Source of the DNA: an uncultured Lachnospiraceae bacterium
GTDB lineage: Bacteria > Bacillota_A > Clostridia > Lachnospirales > Lachnospiraceae
Reading direction: 5' to 3'
Assembly: GCA_910587495.1 (NCBI GenBank)
Contig: CAJUMT010000042.1
Span: 1-15,966 of the forward strand
DNA length: 15,966 bases
Below the pieces are notes generated by a model. The model was not told the origin of the DNA, did no database searches, and saw nothing but the letters and a program-made list of their open reading frames with translations. Below are positions 1 through 8,600 of the stretch, piece by piece. A program made the position numbers and the translations under genes. Each line of letters opens with the position of its first letter. Position 1 is the first letter of the stretch.

Positions 1-1302
1 GAAGAAGCAATAGAAGAAGCCCAGCGCTGCCTTACCTGTAAAAAAGACAAGGCAAAATGTATGCAGGGATGTCCCGTATCCATTGACATTCCGGGATTTA
101 TTCAGGCAGTTAAGGAAGAAAAGTTTGAAGAAGCGTTCAAAATCATCAGTGCTTCTTCTTCCCTTCCGGCGGTCTGCGGACGCGTATGTCCCCAGGAAAG
201 CCAGTGTGAAGGAAAATGTATCAGAGGCATTAAGAGCGATCCGATTTCTATTGGTAAACTGGAGCGTTTTGTGGCCGACTGGGCCAGGGAGAACGGTATC
301 AAACCGGAAGCGCCGGCTGCAAAAAACGGTAAGAAAGTGGCAGTGATCGGCTCCGGTCCTTCCGGTCTTACCTGCGCGGGGGATCTGGCAAAGCTGGGAT
401 ATGATGTAACGATCTTTGAAGCGTTACATAAAGCGGGCGGTGTACTGGTCTATGGTATTCCGGAGTTCCGTCTTCCCAAAGACCGTGTAGTCGGACCGGA
501 AGTAGAGAATGTAAAATCTCTTGGTGTAAAGATTGAGACAGACGTTATCATCGGGCGTACGGTGAAACTGGATGATCTGATCGAAGAGGAAGGTTTTGAC
601 GCCGTATTTATCGGTTCCGGCGCAGGACTTCCCAAATTCATGGGTATTCCGGGAGAGACTGCCTGCGGCGTTCTTTCTGCCAATGAGTACCTGACCAGGA
701 ATAACCTGATGAAGGCTTTTAATGAAGATTATGATACGCCGATTATCCACGGTAAGAAAGTGGTCGTTGTAGGGGGCGGCAATGTGGCTATGGACGCGGC
801 CCGCACTGCGCTCCGTCTGGGAGCCGAAACTCATATCGTATACAGAAGAAGCGAGGAAGAACTCCCGGCGCGTGTGGAGGAAGTACATCACGCGAAAGAG
901 GAAGGTATTATTTTTGACCTCCTGACGAATCCGGTCGAAATTCTGGTTAATGAAAATGACTGGGTGACCGGCATCAAATGTATCAGAATGGAACTTGGAG
1001 AGCCGGATGCTTCCGGAAGGCGCCGTCCTGTGGAAGTCCCGGGATCTGAATTTACGATTGCGTGCGATACGGTCATCATGTCTCTGGGAACATCGCCTAA
1101 CCCGCTGATCTCATCCACGACTAAGGGCCTTGAGATCAACAGGAGGCAGTGTATTGTTGCCACGGAGGATACCGGTGCAACTTCCAAAGAAGGCGTATAT
1201 GCCGGCGGTGACGCTGTAACAGGCGCGGCTACGGTTATTCTGGCTATGGGCGCAGGAAAAGCTGCGGCAAAAGGAATTCATGAGTATTTAAGCAATAAGT
1301 AG
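1..1302 (+). CDS. gltA: GltA/NfnB-type NADPH-dependent oxidoreductase (glutamate synthase small-subunit family), 5' partial
   Basis: The reading frame is open from base 1 and runs 433 codons to TAG, so the start lies upstream; the usual family length is about 460 residues, leaving roughly 30 missing. The ATG at 61 is internal, because the codons before it encode the family's N-terminal Cys motif (C10, C13, C20, C24 of the visible part). A second Cys set follows at C59, C63, C69 and C73; together these bind the N-terminal Fe-S cluster(s). An FAD-binding GSGPSG lies at about 117-122 and an NADPH-binding GGGNVA at about 258-263, followed by 'VYRRSEEELPAR', typical of the family. In Clostridia this protein is annotated as the NADPH-dependent glutamate synthase small subunit, or as NfnB, the large subunit of the electron-bifurcating ferredoxin-NADP transhydrogenase. 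The deciding neighbour (an NfnA-like gene) would lie upstream, outside the window. It is cytoplasmic. The family is certain; the exact reaction is not. Confidence 0.93.
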   Translation, partial: EEAIEEAQRCLTCKKDKAKCMQGCPVSIDIPGFIQAVKEEKFEEAFKIISASSSLPAVCGRVCPQESQCEGKCIRGIKSDPISIGKLERFVADWARENGIKPEAPAAKNGKKVAVIGSGPSGLTCAGDLAKLGYDVTIFEALHKAGGVLVYGIPEFRLPKDRVVGPEVENVKSLGVKIETDVIIGRTVKLDDLIEEEGFDAVFIGSGAGLPKFMGIPGETACGVLSANEYLTRNNLMKAFNEDYDTPIIHGKKVVVVGGGNVAMDAARTALRLGAETHIVYRRSEEELPARVEEVHHAKEEGIIFDLLTNPVEILVNENDWVTGIKCIRMELGEPDASGRRRPVEVPGSEFTIACDTVIMSLGTSPNPLISSTTKGLEINRRQCIVATEDTGATSKEGVYAGGDAVTGAATVILAMGAGKAAAKGIHEYLSNK

Positions 1303-1321
1303 CCTGGAAAGTTCAGACATG

Positions 1322-1366
1322 CAAAGACTCTGCTATGAGGCTTTATATAGCAGGGTCTTTGTTTTG
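1322..1366 (+). terminator. Intrinsic terminator of the GltA-type gene
   Basis: A 14-pair stem (1323-1336 with 1347-1360, one G-U pair) has a 10-base loop and is followed by GTTTT. It lies 20 bases after the stop codon and ends transcription before the sensor-kinase promoter. Confidence 0.85.
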
Positions 1367-1396
1367 GCGTACGGACTGCAATATTATAAACAAGGG

Positions 1397-1425
1397 TTGC
1401 CATGCCACCGAAATTTTATTATAAT
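1397..1425 (+). promoter_or_regulatory. Sigma-A type promoter of the hybrid sensor kinase
   Basis: TTGCCA (1397-1402) and a perfect TATAAT (1420-1425) are separated by exactly 17 bases. The start of transcription should be near 1432, giving a leader of about 55 bases to the TTG start at 1487. The ATG at 1451 would be only about 19 bases from the RNA 5' end and has no Shine-Dalgarno, which supports the later start. Confidence 0.75.
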
Positions 1426-1486
1426 TGTAACATAAGCGGCAGACCACCGGATGATGTCCGGACGTCCCAGGAAGGAGTATAGCGAT

Positions 1487-4036
1487 TTGAGTAAGTTACA
1501 GGTGAAAGATAGGCCACTACAGTTTTTGACGGTTAGTCTTGTTGGGGTGTCTATTCTTATTGTAAGTCTGTTTGTATGGCTGACGGTATTTATGAACCAA
1601 ATCAATTCGGATACAGTCAAAGATATAGGACAAATTTACATGGGTGGTATAAGCGAGCAGATTTCTCTGCATTATCAGACCACAGTTGAACTGCGTCTGT
1701 CACAGATGAAAGCGCTGGTAGATACGACCAGACAGAATGATACGCATGAACAGCTGGCAGACAGCCTGGAGTTTAATGCAGAAGCCAGAGGATACGAATA
1801 TTTGGTGTTATGCTCTGAGGACGGCGATTTGGAAGTGATTTATGGAAACGAGTTGGAAATATACAGTCTGCCTTGGCTTTTAGAAAGCATAAAAGGTGGT
1901 GAGCAGAAGGTTACATTAGGCGTTGACCAGACGGGGAACCGAAAGATTTTGTTTGGAGTTCCCTGTAACTATCGGATGGTAGGCGGGAAACGAGCAGTCG
2001 CTTTGATTGGAGGGATCGCTGCCGAGTCCATTGGAGAAATGCTTTTTCTGGACGGCGAGGCTTTGGTACATTCTTATATTATCCGTAAAGACGGAAATTA
2101 TGTGATTCGTAAAGGCGATGAATTCCAGGAAAGTTATTTTGAACGGCTTCGCTCTTTTTTTAAAAACGGTGATAAAGAGGCTGAACAGCATATAGAAGAG
2201 CTGATGACGGCTATGGAAAGCGGGGAAGATTATAGCAGCATCCTGCAGGGGCCTTTTGCGAGGCGCCATCTGTACTGTAATAAACTGCCGTATTCAGAGT
2301 GGTATTTGGTGACGGTTTTGCCTTTCGATTCAATCCGTGTTGTACTCAATCAGATGTCGTCTAAATGGGCGCGTATGGTTTATATAGTTTCTGCTATTGC
2401 ATTAGCGGCACTTTTGTATGTATTTATTCAATATCTCAGGATTGCCAAACGGCAGATGCAGGCGTTGGAAGAAGCCAGGAAAAACGCGGAATATGCCAAT
2501 AAGGCAAAAAGTGAATTTCTTTCCAATATGAGCCATGATATAAGAACGCCTATGAATGCTATCGTAGGCATGACTGCCATTGCCACCGCTAATATGGACA
2601 ACCAGGAGCAGGTTCAGAATTGCTTGCATAAGATCGCCCTGTCCAGCACGCATCTGCTGGGACTGATCAATGATGTATTAGATATGTCCAAGATCGAGAG
2701 CGGTAAGATGACTTTGAATATGGACCAGGTGTCGTTAAGAGAGGTGATGGACAGTATTGTCAGCATTATCCAGCCGCAGGTCAAGGCAAAGGGACAGCAG
2801 TTTAATATATCGATTCATGATATTTCTACAGAAAATGTATGTTGTGACAGCGTGCGGCTGAACCAGATTCTTATCAATCTTCTTGGAAACGCGGTTAAAT
2901 TCACTCCTGCGGAGGGTTCGATCCAGGTTTCACTGTATGAGGAAGAATCTCCAAAAGGAGAGGATTTTGTTCGTACGCATATTAAGGTAAAAGATACCGG
3001 TATTGGCATGTCGAAAGAATACATGTCCAAAATATTTGATTCGTTCAGCCGTGAAGACAGCGCTCGTGTGCAGAAAACAGAGGGAACGGGCCTGGGCATG
3101 GCAATAACTAAGTACATAGTGGATGCAATGGACGGATTGATAGAAGTTGACAGTGAATTGGGTAAAGGCAGCGAATTTCATGTGATGCTGGATCTGGAGA
3201 AAGCAGAAGTGATGGAGATGGATATGGTGCTTCCGCCCTGGAACATGCTGGTGGTGGACGACGACGAACAGCTTTGCCAGAGCGCGGTGGCTTCTCTTAA
3301 GACGATAGGTGTCAATCCTGAGTGGACGCTGGATGCCGAAACAGCCATTAAAATGGTAGAAGAACGTCACAAGAAGCATGATGATTATCAGATTATACTT
3401 CTGGATTGGAAACTTCCGCAAATGGACGGCATTACTGCGGCCCGAGAGATCCGAAAACTTTACGGAGATAATATTCCTATTTTACTTATATCCGCTTATG
3501 ATTGGAGCGAGATTGAAGATGAAGCCAGGGAGGCGGGCGTGAATGGATTTATATCCAAGCCGCTCTTTAAATCCACACTGTTTTACGGGCTTAAGTCTTA
3601 TATGGGAGGACAAGATGAAGAGGATCACGATGCGGGTAAAAAGGCAAAAAATGCAAGACTTGCGGGGTGTCGTGTTCTTTTAGCCGAAGACAATGACCTG
3701 AACTGGGAGATTGCCAGCGAGCTGTTGTCAGAACTGGGACTGGAACTGGACTGGGCTGAAAACGGAAAAATCTGTGTGGAGAAATTCAGAGACTCAGAAG
3801 TGGGTTATTATGACGCTATTCTTATGGATATCCGTATGCCGGTGATGAATGGTTATGAAGCTACCCAAGAGATTCGTGTTATGGATCGGGAAGATCGGAA
3901 TATACCAATTATTGCCATGACGGCGGATGCTTTTGCGGAGGATGTAAAGCGTTGTCTGGAGTGCGGCATGAATGCCCATGTGGCCAAGCCCATTGATGTG
4001 AAAGACGTGGCAAGACAGTTGGAAAAATTTATTTAA
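1487..4036 (+). CDS. Membrane-bound hybrid histidine kinase with two C-terminal receiver domains
   Basis: TTG at 1487 is chosen because AGGAAGGAG (1469-1477) sits 9 bases upstream; an in-frame ATG at 1451 would add 12 residues without a ribosome binding site. Numbered from TTG (849 residues): membrane helix about 14-36; extracytoplasmic sensor about 37-293, of Cache-like size; second helix about 296-315; a charged helical linker; a HisKA domain with 'FLSNMSHDIRTPMNAI' (phospho-acceptor His350); and an ATPase domain with an N box near 457-472, DTGIGM at 503-508 and GTGLGM at 533-538. Two receiver domains follow, with phospho-acceptor Asp640 (in LLDWKLPQMDG) and Asp781 (in ILMDIRMPVMNG). Both keep the acidic pocket and the conserved Lys (SKP, AKP). 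There is no DNA-binding output or Hpt domain, and no partner regulator is adjacent, so any phosphorelay target is encoded elsewhere. The ligand is unknown. The gene is a single transcription unit with its own promoter and terminator. Confidence 0.93.
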   Translation: MSKLQVKDRPLQFLTVSLVGVSILIVSLFVWLTVFMNQINSDTVKDIGQIYMGGISEQISLHYQTTVELRLSQMKALVDTTRQNDTHEQLADSLEFNAEARGYEYLVLCSEDGDLEVIYGNELEIYSLPWLLESIKGGEQKVTLGVDQTGNRKILFGVPCNYRMVGGKRAVALIGGIAAESIGEMLFLDGEALVHSYIIRKDGNYVIRKGDEFQESYFERLRSFFKNGDKEAEQHIEELMTAMESGEDYSSILQGPFARRHLYCNKLPYSEWYLVTVLPFDSIRVVLNQMSSKWARMVYIVSAIALAALLYVFIQYLRIAKRQMQALEEARKNAEYANKAKSEFLSNMSHDIRTPMNAIVGMTAIATANMDNQEQVQNCLHKIALSSTHLLGLINDVLDMSKIESGKMTLNMDQVSLREVMDSIVSIIQPQVKAKGQQFNISIHDISTENVCCDSVRLNQILINLLGNAVKFTPAEGSIQVSLYEEESPKGEDFVRTHIKVKDTGIGMSKEYMSKIFDSFSREDSARVQKTEGTGLGMAITKYIVDAMDGLIEVDSELGKGSEFHVMLDLEKAEVMEMDMVLPPWNMLVVDDDEQLCQSAVASLKTIGVNPEWTLDAETAIKMVEERHKKHDDYQIILLDWKLPQMDGITAAREIRKLYGDNIPILLISAYDWSEIEDEAREAGVNGFISKPLFKSTLFYGLKSYMGGQDEEDHDAGKKAKNARLAGCRVLLAEDNDLNWEIASELLSELGLELDWAENGKICVEKFRDSEVGYYDAILMDIRMPVMNGYEATQEIRVMDREDRNIPIIAMTADAFAEDVKRCLECGMNAHVAKPIDVKDVARQLEKFI

Positions 4037-4043
4037 TACCAAA

Positions 4044-4080
4044 AAAGGTTCCTGGAATACAATCCATGGAACCTTTGTTT
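4044..4080 (+). terminator. Intrinsic terminator of the sensor kinase gene
   Basis: AAAGGTTCC plus TGGA (4044-4056) pairs with TCCA plus GGAACCTTT (4063-4076) around a short loop with one bulged T, followed by GTTT. It begins 8 bases after the TAA. Confidence 0.75.
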
Positions 4081-4090
4081 ATTATGCGCA

Positions 4091-4169
4091 GGAGTGCATA
4101 AGGAGATTTGCTGCTATGCAGCACGCACTCCACGCGGCGAGTAGGGGAAGATGGCTTTTCCCTACTCGA
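4091..4169. repeat. Compact multi-hairpin inverted-repeat element
   Basis: Three inverted repeats are packed into 79 bases. GGAGTGC (4091-4097) pairs with GCACTCC (4125-4131). Nested inside, TGCTGC (4109-4114) pairs with GCAGCA (4118-4123). Next to them, CGAGTAGGG pairs with CCCTACTCG (ending at 4169). No T run follows in either direction, so this is not a simple terminator. The third stem overlaps the stop codon of the minus-strand membrane-protein gene. It resembles the REP/MITE-like palindromic units found between genes; whether it is repeated elsewhere in the genome cannot be seen here. Confidence 0.5.
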
Positions 4170-4620
4170 TTAAAAAAAGTTTGTTGCAATAATCTTCCGC
4201 CAGTTGATCTGCATGAGATTCATCCAACTCAGGGAAAGCTTGAAGGAGCTGCTTTTTTATGCGCTCAAAGGCTATCAGATATCGGGCTTCTTCTGCTGTA
4301 TTGTCATCTGTATCTGCGAGTAGTTCAGAAGAAGACAAGTTCTTGGCAGTCCACGCTTGGATGCGGGTTTCCAGAGAGTCTTCCTTGGAAATTTCGTCTA
4401 AAAGCTTCATGGCCTGTCGGAAGGAGACTAGGGCGATGATTAGAAAAAGAATAAAAACGATTTCCATAACAGCAAGAGAAAAGACGCTTAAAGGGAGCGC
4501 GATGACGCCGATTAAAGCAAGTGTGATCAAAAGAAAGCCCGCGCCCCCGATGATCAGGAAAGTCCAGGCGGAAGAACGGGTGTCGGTGCGTTTATTGCGG
4601 GCGGAATTATAAGTACTCAT
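4162..4620 (-). CDS. Small two-helix membrane protein of unknown function
   Basis: A 152-residue protein. The ATG (complement of 4618-4620) has AGGAG just upstream on the minus strand. The frame stays open much further upstream, but that stretch is antisense to rlmH and reads like shadow sequence, so this start is preferred. Residues 1-18 are polar and basic. Two hydrophobic helices follow (about 20-43 and 48-68), then a charged, helical cytoplasmic tail ending in 'ELDESHADQLAEDYCNKLF'. I do not recognise a named domain. It is divergent from rlmH with 87 bases between the start codons, so the two genes may share a control region. A role at the membrane is inferred only from the helices. Confidence 0.75.
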   Translation of the reverse strand: MSTYNSARNKRTDTRSSAWTFLIIGGAGFLLITLALIGVIALPLSVFSLAVMEIVFILFLIIALVSFRQAMKLLDEISKEDSLETRIQAWTAKNLSSSELLADTDDNTAEEARYLIAFERIKKQLLQAFPELDESHADQLAEDYCNKLFLIE

Positions 4621-4707
4621 ATAAAATCTCCTATTGGAAGTTCCGCATCGTGGAAGATGCTGTGATAGTTTAATGAATATTTTAACATATATAGGGAGGA
4701 TTTGCAA

Positions 4708-5199
4708 ATGGGAGTTGGAATGAAGATCACGCTGGTGGCGGTAGGAAAAGTCAAAGAGCGGTATTTTACCGAAGCTGCCACGGAATATGTGAAAAGAATC
4801 AGCAGGTATGCGAAGGTGGAAGTTCTGGAGGTGGCAGATGAAAAGACGCCGGATCAGGCGCCGGAAGGAGAAAAAAGCCGTATTTTGGAAAAAGAAGGGG
4901 AACGTGTCCTGCAGAAAATTCCGGCAGGAGCTTTTGTAGTGGCATTGGCGATCGAGGGGAAAATGCCGGATTCCAAAGAGCTGGCAGAGCAGATGGAAAG
5001 ATGGAATGTGGAAGGCGTAAGTCATGTGGTCTTTGTGATCGGGGGATCTCTGGGATTGGCCGGGAAGGTGATGAAAAGAGCGAATTATGTGCTGAGTTTT
5101 TCCAGAATGACCTTTCCTCACCAGCTGATGCGGGTGATCTTGTTGGAACAGATTTACAGAAGTTTTACAATACGGAACCATACGCCGTATCATAAGTAA
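4708..5199 (+). CDS. rlmH: 23S rRNA (pseudouridine-1915 N3)-methyltransferase RlmH
   Basis: A 163-residue protein from ATG 4708, which has GGGAGG 8 bases upstream; ATG 4720 gives the canonical 'MKITLVAVGKVKE' N-terminus and is also possible (a GGAG lies 6 bases before it). The C-terminal half carries the SPOUT-fold signature of RlmH: 'FVIGGSLGLAGKV', then 'SFSRMTFPHQLMRVILLEQIYR', ending in 'PYHK'. The length matches the family (about 155-160). RlmH methylates the pseudouridine in helix 69 of 23S rRNA, using S-adenosylmethionine, on assembled 70S ribosomes in the cytoplasm. It is transcribed away from the membrane-protein gene. No T-run terminator follows, only the GC hairpin at 5212-5230. 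Confidence 0.95.
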   Translation: MGVGMKITLVAVGKVKERYFTEAATEYVKRISRYAKVEVLEVADEKTPDQAPEGEKSRILEKEGERVLQKIPAGAFVVALAIEGKMPDSKELAEQMERWNVEGVSHVVFVIGGSLGLAGKVMKRANYVLSFSRMTFPHQLMRVILLEQIYRSFTIRNHTPYHK

Positions 5200-5211
5200 G
5201 CTTTTGGCTTT

Positions 5212-5230
5212 GCGCCCTGTTACAGGGCGC
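5212..5230. repeat. Perfect GC-rich hairpin after rlmH
   Basis: GCGCCCTG (5212-5219), loop TTA, CAGGGCGC (5223-5230): eight uninterrupted pairs with a three-base loop, 12 bases after the rlmH stop. No T run follows on either strand. It may protect the rlmH mRNA 3' end or be the border of a dispersed intergenic element (see 5200-5562). Confidence 0.55.
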
Positions 5231-5363
5231 GCCGCCAGAGTGCGCAGGACTGCCTCGACTTGCTGGAGACTACAGTGCGGTGGAAATGGCACCAGATGAA
5301 ACTTCTCCATCGGTTCCGGTTACGGTCGCTGCAATACCTGCAATATTTGCAATCCCTACGCAT
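5220..5363 (-). CDS. Doubtful small ORF, 47 residues, Cys- and Arg-rich
   Basis: ATG (complement of 5361-5363) is preceded on the minus strand by a strong GAAGGGGG ribosome binding site at 7 bases. The product would begin 'MRRDCKYCRYCSDRN', with Cys every third residue at first, and is rich in Arg and Trp. Its TAA falls exactly in the loop of the 5212-5230 hairpin. Against it: another minus-strand frame (stop TAG near 5273) reads more like ordinary protein ('GIANIAGIAATVTGTDGE'), no minus-strand promoter was found, and the composition could come from a non-coding repeat. Confidence 0.2.
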   Translation of the reverse strand: MRRDCKYCRYCSDRNRNRWRSFIWCHFHRTVVSSKSRQSCALWRRAL

Positions 5364-5562
5364 AATAGCACCCCCTTCGCATGTATGCGCATGTGGATGG
5401 GTTGTCGTGCTGTTATAATAACCTTAACAGAATCTTAGCGGCGATGCAAGCTGTTTTTGAGATTTCTTTTATAAAATGGCCAGAATTGATTTTTACTATG
5501 ACCATTGTAATACCAACAAAATACCTGTTTCAATCTTAAGAAAAATTTAAGACCGATAATTA

Positions 5563-5591
5563 TTGAGGAATTTTTGCCGGAGTGTTATAGT
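5563..5591 (+). promoter_or_regulatory. Probable promoter of the LRR surface-protein gene
   Basis: TTGAGG (5563-5568) and TATAGT (5586-5591) have a 17-base spacer. The start of transcription near 5598 would give a leader of about 57 bases to the GTG at 5655. The upstream DNA is AT-rich. It is a moderate match. Confidence 0.5.
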
Positions 5592-5654
5592 AATAAAAGG
5601 CATATTTGCAAAATAATTCCGAGATTTTCAGACTATATGGAGGTTGAACAGGCA

Positions 5655-8600
5655 GTGAATAGAAAAAGAATCGTTGCATTGATACTTGCGGCAGTTATGG
5701 CATTGCCGTCTAATGCTTATGCGGCGCTGGCAGCTCCCGGCGGAACGGACATGCCGCTGCAGGAGGAGACGGACGTCCAGGCAGAATTGTCCGAAACAGA
5801 GGACGATCGGACAGAAACGCCGGCTTTGGGCGTCGAAGATAAGACAGAAATATCAGAGGAAGGAGCCGTGCCGGAGCCGGATGCAGATGCGGATCTGGAA
5901 AATCCCCTGACAGGAGCAGACGGCGCGCCTTTGGAGGATGCTATTCTGGGAGCCGGGGAAGATTCCGGGGACAATCCTTCGCAGGAACCGGCGGTTACGG
6001 CGTATAACCTCTGGATCGGCGGCGAGCAGGTGACGGATCAGAAACTTTCCGGGAGCGGGTGGGAGTATGATCCGGAGAATAAGACGTTGACGCTGACAGA
6101 TGCAGAGATTACAAACGCGGCTGAGTATGCCGTTATGGCGGAAGACGACCTTACAATTACAGGTACGGGCGTATTGTCGGCTGACAGTATTGTGATTTGC
6201 CAGACAAAGGGAAGTAAACTGACGCTGAAAAGAGCGAATCTGACTTTAAAATCAGCGGGAAGTTATTTAATCAGGACCGTTGGCGCCGTAGATATAAATG
6301 ACTCTACAGTTACCTATATGACGGAAGAAGGCAAAAAAAGCGACAGTTCAGGTATAGACAGCGATTCTATTCGTATTGCCGAAAACAGTAAAGTTACCAT
6401 AAAGTCCAGTAAAGGCATTGCATTAAAAGCAAGGAAAACGATTGAAATTGCGGACAGTGCGGTGGAGGCGGTCAGCGATACCGGCAATGCGATCGCCGCC
6501 GGTTCGATCAGCGTTACGGGTAAAAGCAATGTGAAGGCAGAGACAGCATCGGCGTTTGACAGCGCAGTCCAGGTCGGGGAAAGTAACGGAGCGCCGGATC
6601 TTACGTTAGGAGACGGCCTTCTGATCCTGGATGACGCCAAACCAAATGAATCTAAGAAGCTTGAGATTAATTATACATACCTTGTTACCGTGGAGGGCGT
6701 GTACAGTGAGGGCGATTATAAAGTCGGCGGCGTAAAAGACAATGTTTATACAGGATATTACTCCGGCGGAAAGAGTGTAACGGTCTGGACAGGCGCGCGC
6801 GGCCCTAAGTATATCCTTGACGAGGTGCTTCTCGACGGGATTGAAGCGGGAAGTCTTAAATGGTTCTTTGACAATCCGGATAAAGATCCAGAAAAAGAAG
6901 ATGAAAAGCGCTTTTTTACGTTTGACATGCCGGAAAAGGATGTAACGATCACGCTGAAATGGAAGCGGATCAGCAGTGAGCCGGATATCATCGGAGACTT
7001 TAAAGTAGATGAGAACGGGAAGCTGTTAGGCTTCAGGGATGATGTGACAAGCCTGCCCTCCAGGATCGAGATCCCGGCGGAAGTGACGGAGATTCCGGAA
7101 GGCGTATTCAGCGAGGGTATCGGAAGAAAAGTTACGGGGGTGACTTTTGAAGTCTCCAGCAGTCTGAAAGTGGTCGGGGATAATGCGTTTAAAAATTCAA
7201 GCTTGCAGAAGATTATATTTAAAAGCCAGTTGGAAAGTATCGGCAGAGGCGCGTTTGACTCCTGCAGCGACTTAAGGACCGTTACAATGCCCAAAGGCGT
7301 GAAGACGATTGGAGCGGAAGCTTTCAGAAACTGCACCCATCTTTCGGAAATAGATGTGACCAGCGCGGAGACGATCGGGAACCAGGCTTTTGAAGCCTGC
7401 AGTGCGCTGACAGAAAAAGCATTCGGGGACAATCAGGTGTTAAGCCGTATAGGCAATCATGCTTTTAGAAACTGTACAGGTATTGCCACGCTGGAACTAA
7501 GAGGGCGGACGGCTAAGACAGTATCTTTTGGAACAGGTGTTTTTCAAGGGTGTACAAAACTGATAGCCGTTGACCTCCCGGACGGTCTTACGGAAATTTC
7601 AGAGGAAGCGTTCAGGGACTGTACATCGCTGGAAGAGGCAGTAGTCCCTGCTTCAGTAACTGCAATCAGGGACAGTGCGTTTAAAGGGTGTAAAGCATTA
7701 AAGGAAGTAAACATTAATAATCAGGACGGCCCGGACGGGACGAGCGCTGTGATTTTAGTAGAGACATCATTTCCAAGCGAGAGGAAAAAAGACCTTACAC
7801 TTTATGGATATGACGGCACGGTAGAGGAACATGCCGGGCAGATGGGATATACTTTCAAGACAAAATTTGAAAAATATACGGTATCGGAAGCGGAAACGGT
7901 AGACCCGGACAAAGGGGAAATAAAATTTTCTACTACATTAAACGGTACGCCAAAAAAGTCCGTAAGTGTTGTCGCGGGAAAGAAAGTATATGTCAGGCTG
8001 ATACCAAAAAGCAATTACTGGGTGCGCCCTGGATCGATCGATACAGGGAATCGTTTTGAAGAGTGTGTGCTGGAAAAAGTTGACGGCAAAGAGGTCGTCT
8101 ACAGTTTTATCATAAAATCTTCCAGGACGTCTACAAAAGTTGAGGTAGGCGCATCTTTTGATAAAGAAACTGAGATAAAAAAACCTACAGTAGATGTGGA
8201 AGACGCCAGCTTTATCCGGGTGACGAGGGAATCAGGGAGTATTAAAACTTTAAACTTCGATAAAGCAGGAAAAGAAGTAAAACTGATCTTAAGTACGAAT
8301 ACGAATACAAGAGACAATGGTTCCGCGCCATGGAGATTTAAATTATCTTCCAGCGATCCCAAAGTGGCGAAAGTAGAGAGCGACGGGACGCTTCGCAGCA
8401 TTGGTATGTCCGAGAATAATAAATGTATCATTACCGCGGAGCCGAATGTGACAGCATCCGGCGTGACGCCGGGTGTCTCCATGCAGTTTGAAGTGACCGT
8501 ATCCGCCAAAGCCAGCCCGGAAGAGCTGCAGTTTAAACTTTCCGCCTTTGACGATCTGGCAAAAAGTGAGATTCTCACAGAAGACGCCTGCGGATATCCG

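Larger units (their letters stand above)
5200..5562. other. Intergenic stretch between rlmH and the LRR protein, possible dispersed element
   Basis: Bases 5212-5380 are visibly richer in GC than the AT-rich stretch 5450-5570 that follows. They hold a perfect hairpin (5212-5230), three copies of a 9-base unit starting GCAAT (about 5331-5356), and a possible small minus-strand ORF (5220-5363). From 5381 to 5562 I see only AT-rich leader-like DNA. No complete conserved gene was recognised. The composition step and hairpin border would fit an inserted short repeat, but that is inference. Confidence 0.35.

Noticed and set aside
424..891. Minus-strand ORF of 155 residues opposite the GltA-type gene
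   Set aside because: The plus strand carries intact FAD and NADPH motifs throughout; this is a shadow frame.
4116..4612. Two plus-strand ORFs of 107 and 117 residues
   Set aside because: They lie antisense to the membrane-protein gene, and no convincing SD or recognisable motif supports them.
4621..5310. Upstream extension of the minus-strand membrane-protein frame into a 382-residue ORF
   Set aside because: The extra 230 residues are antisense to rlmH, rich in His, Phe, Arg and Ser as shadow frames often are, and a good SD precedes the internal ATG at 4620.
5331..5356. Short 9-base periodic repeats as a CRISPR or iteron array
   Set aside because: There are only three imperfect copies without spacers, and no cas or replication gene is nearby.
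5574..5654. TTG or ATG starts upstream of GTG 5655 for the LRR protein
   Set aside because: They have no SD, overlap the predicted promoter (5563-5591) or leader, and would place a polar stretch before a normal signal peptide.
6758..7432. Long minus-strand ORFs inside the LRR gene (also at 8099-8614, 9921-10385, 10485-10952)
   Set aside because: They are antisense shadows of a continuous, domain-rich plus-strand gene, and none shows a known motif.
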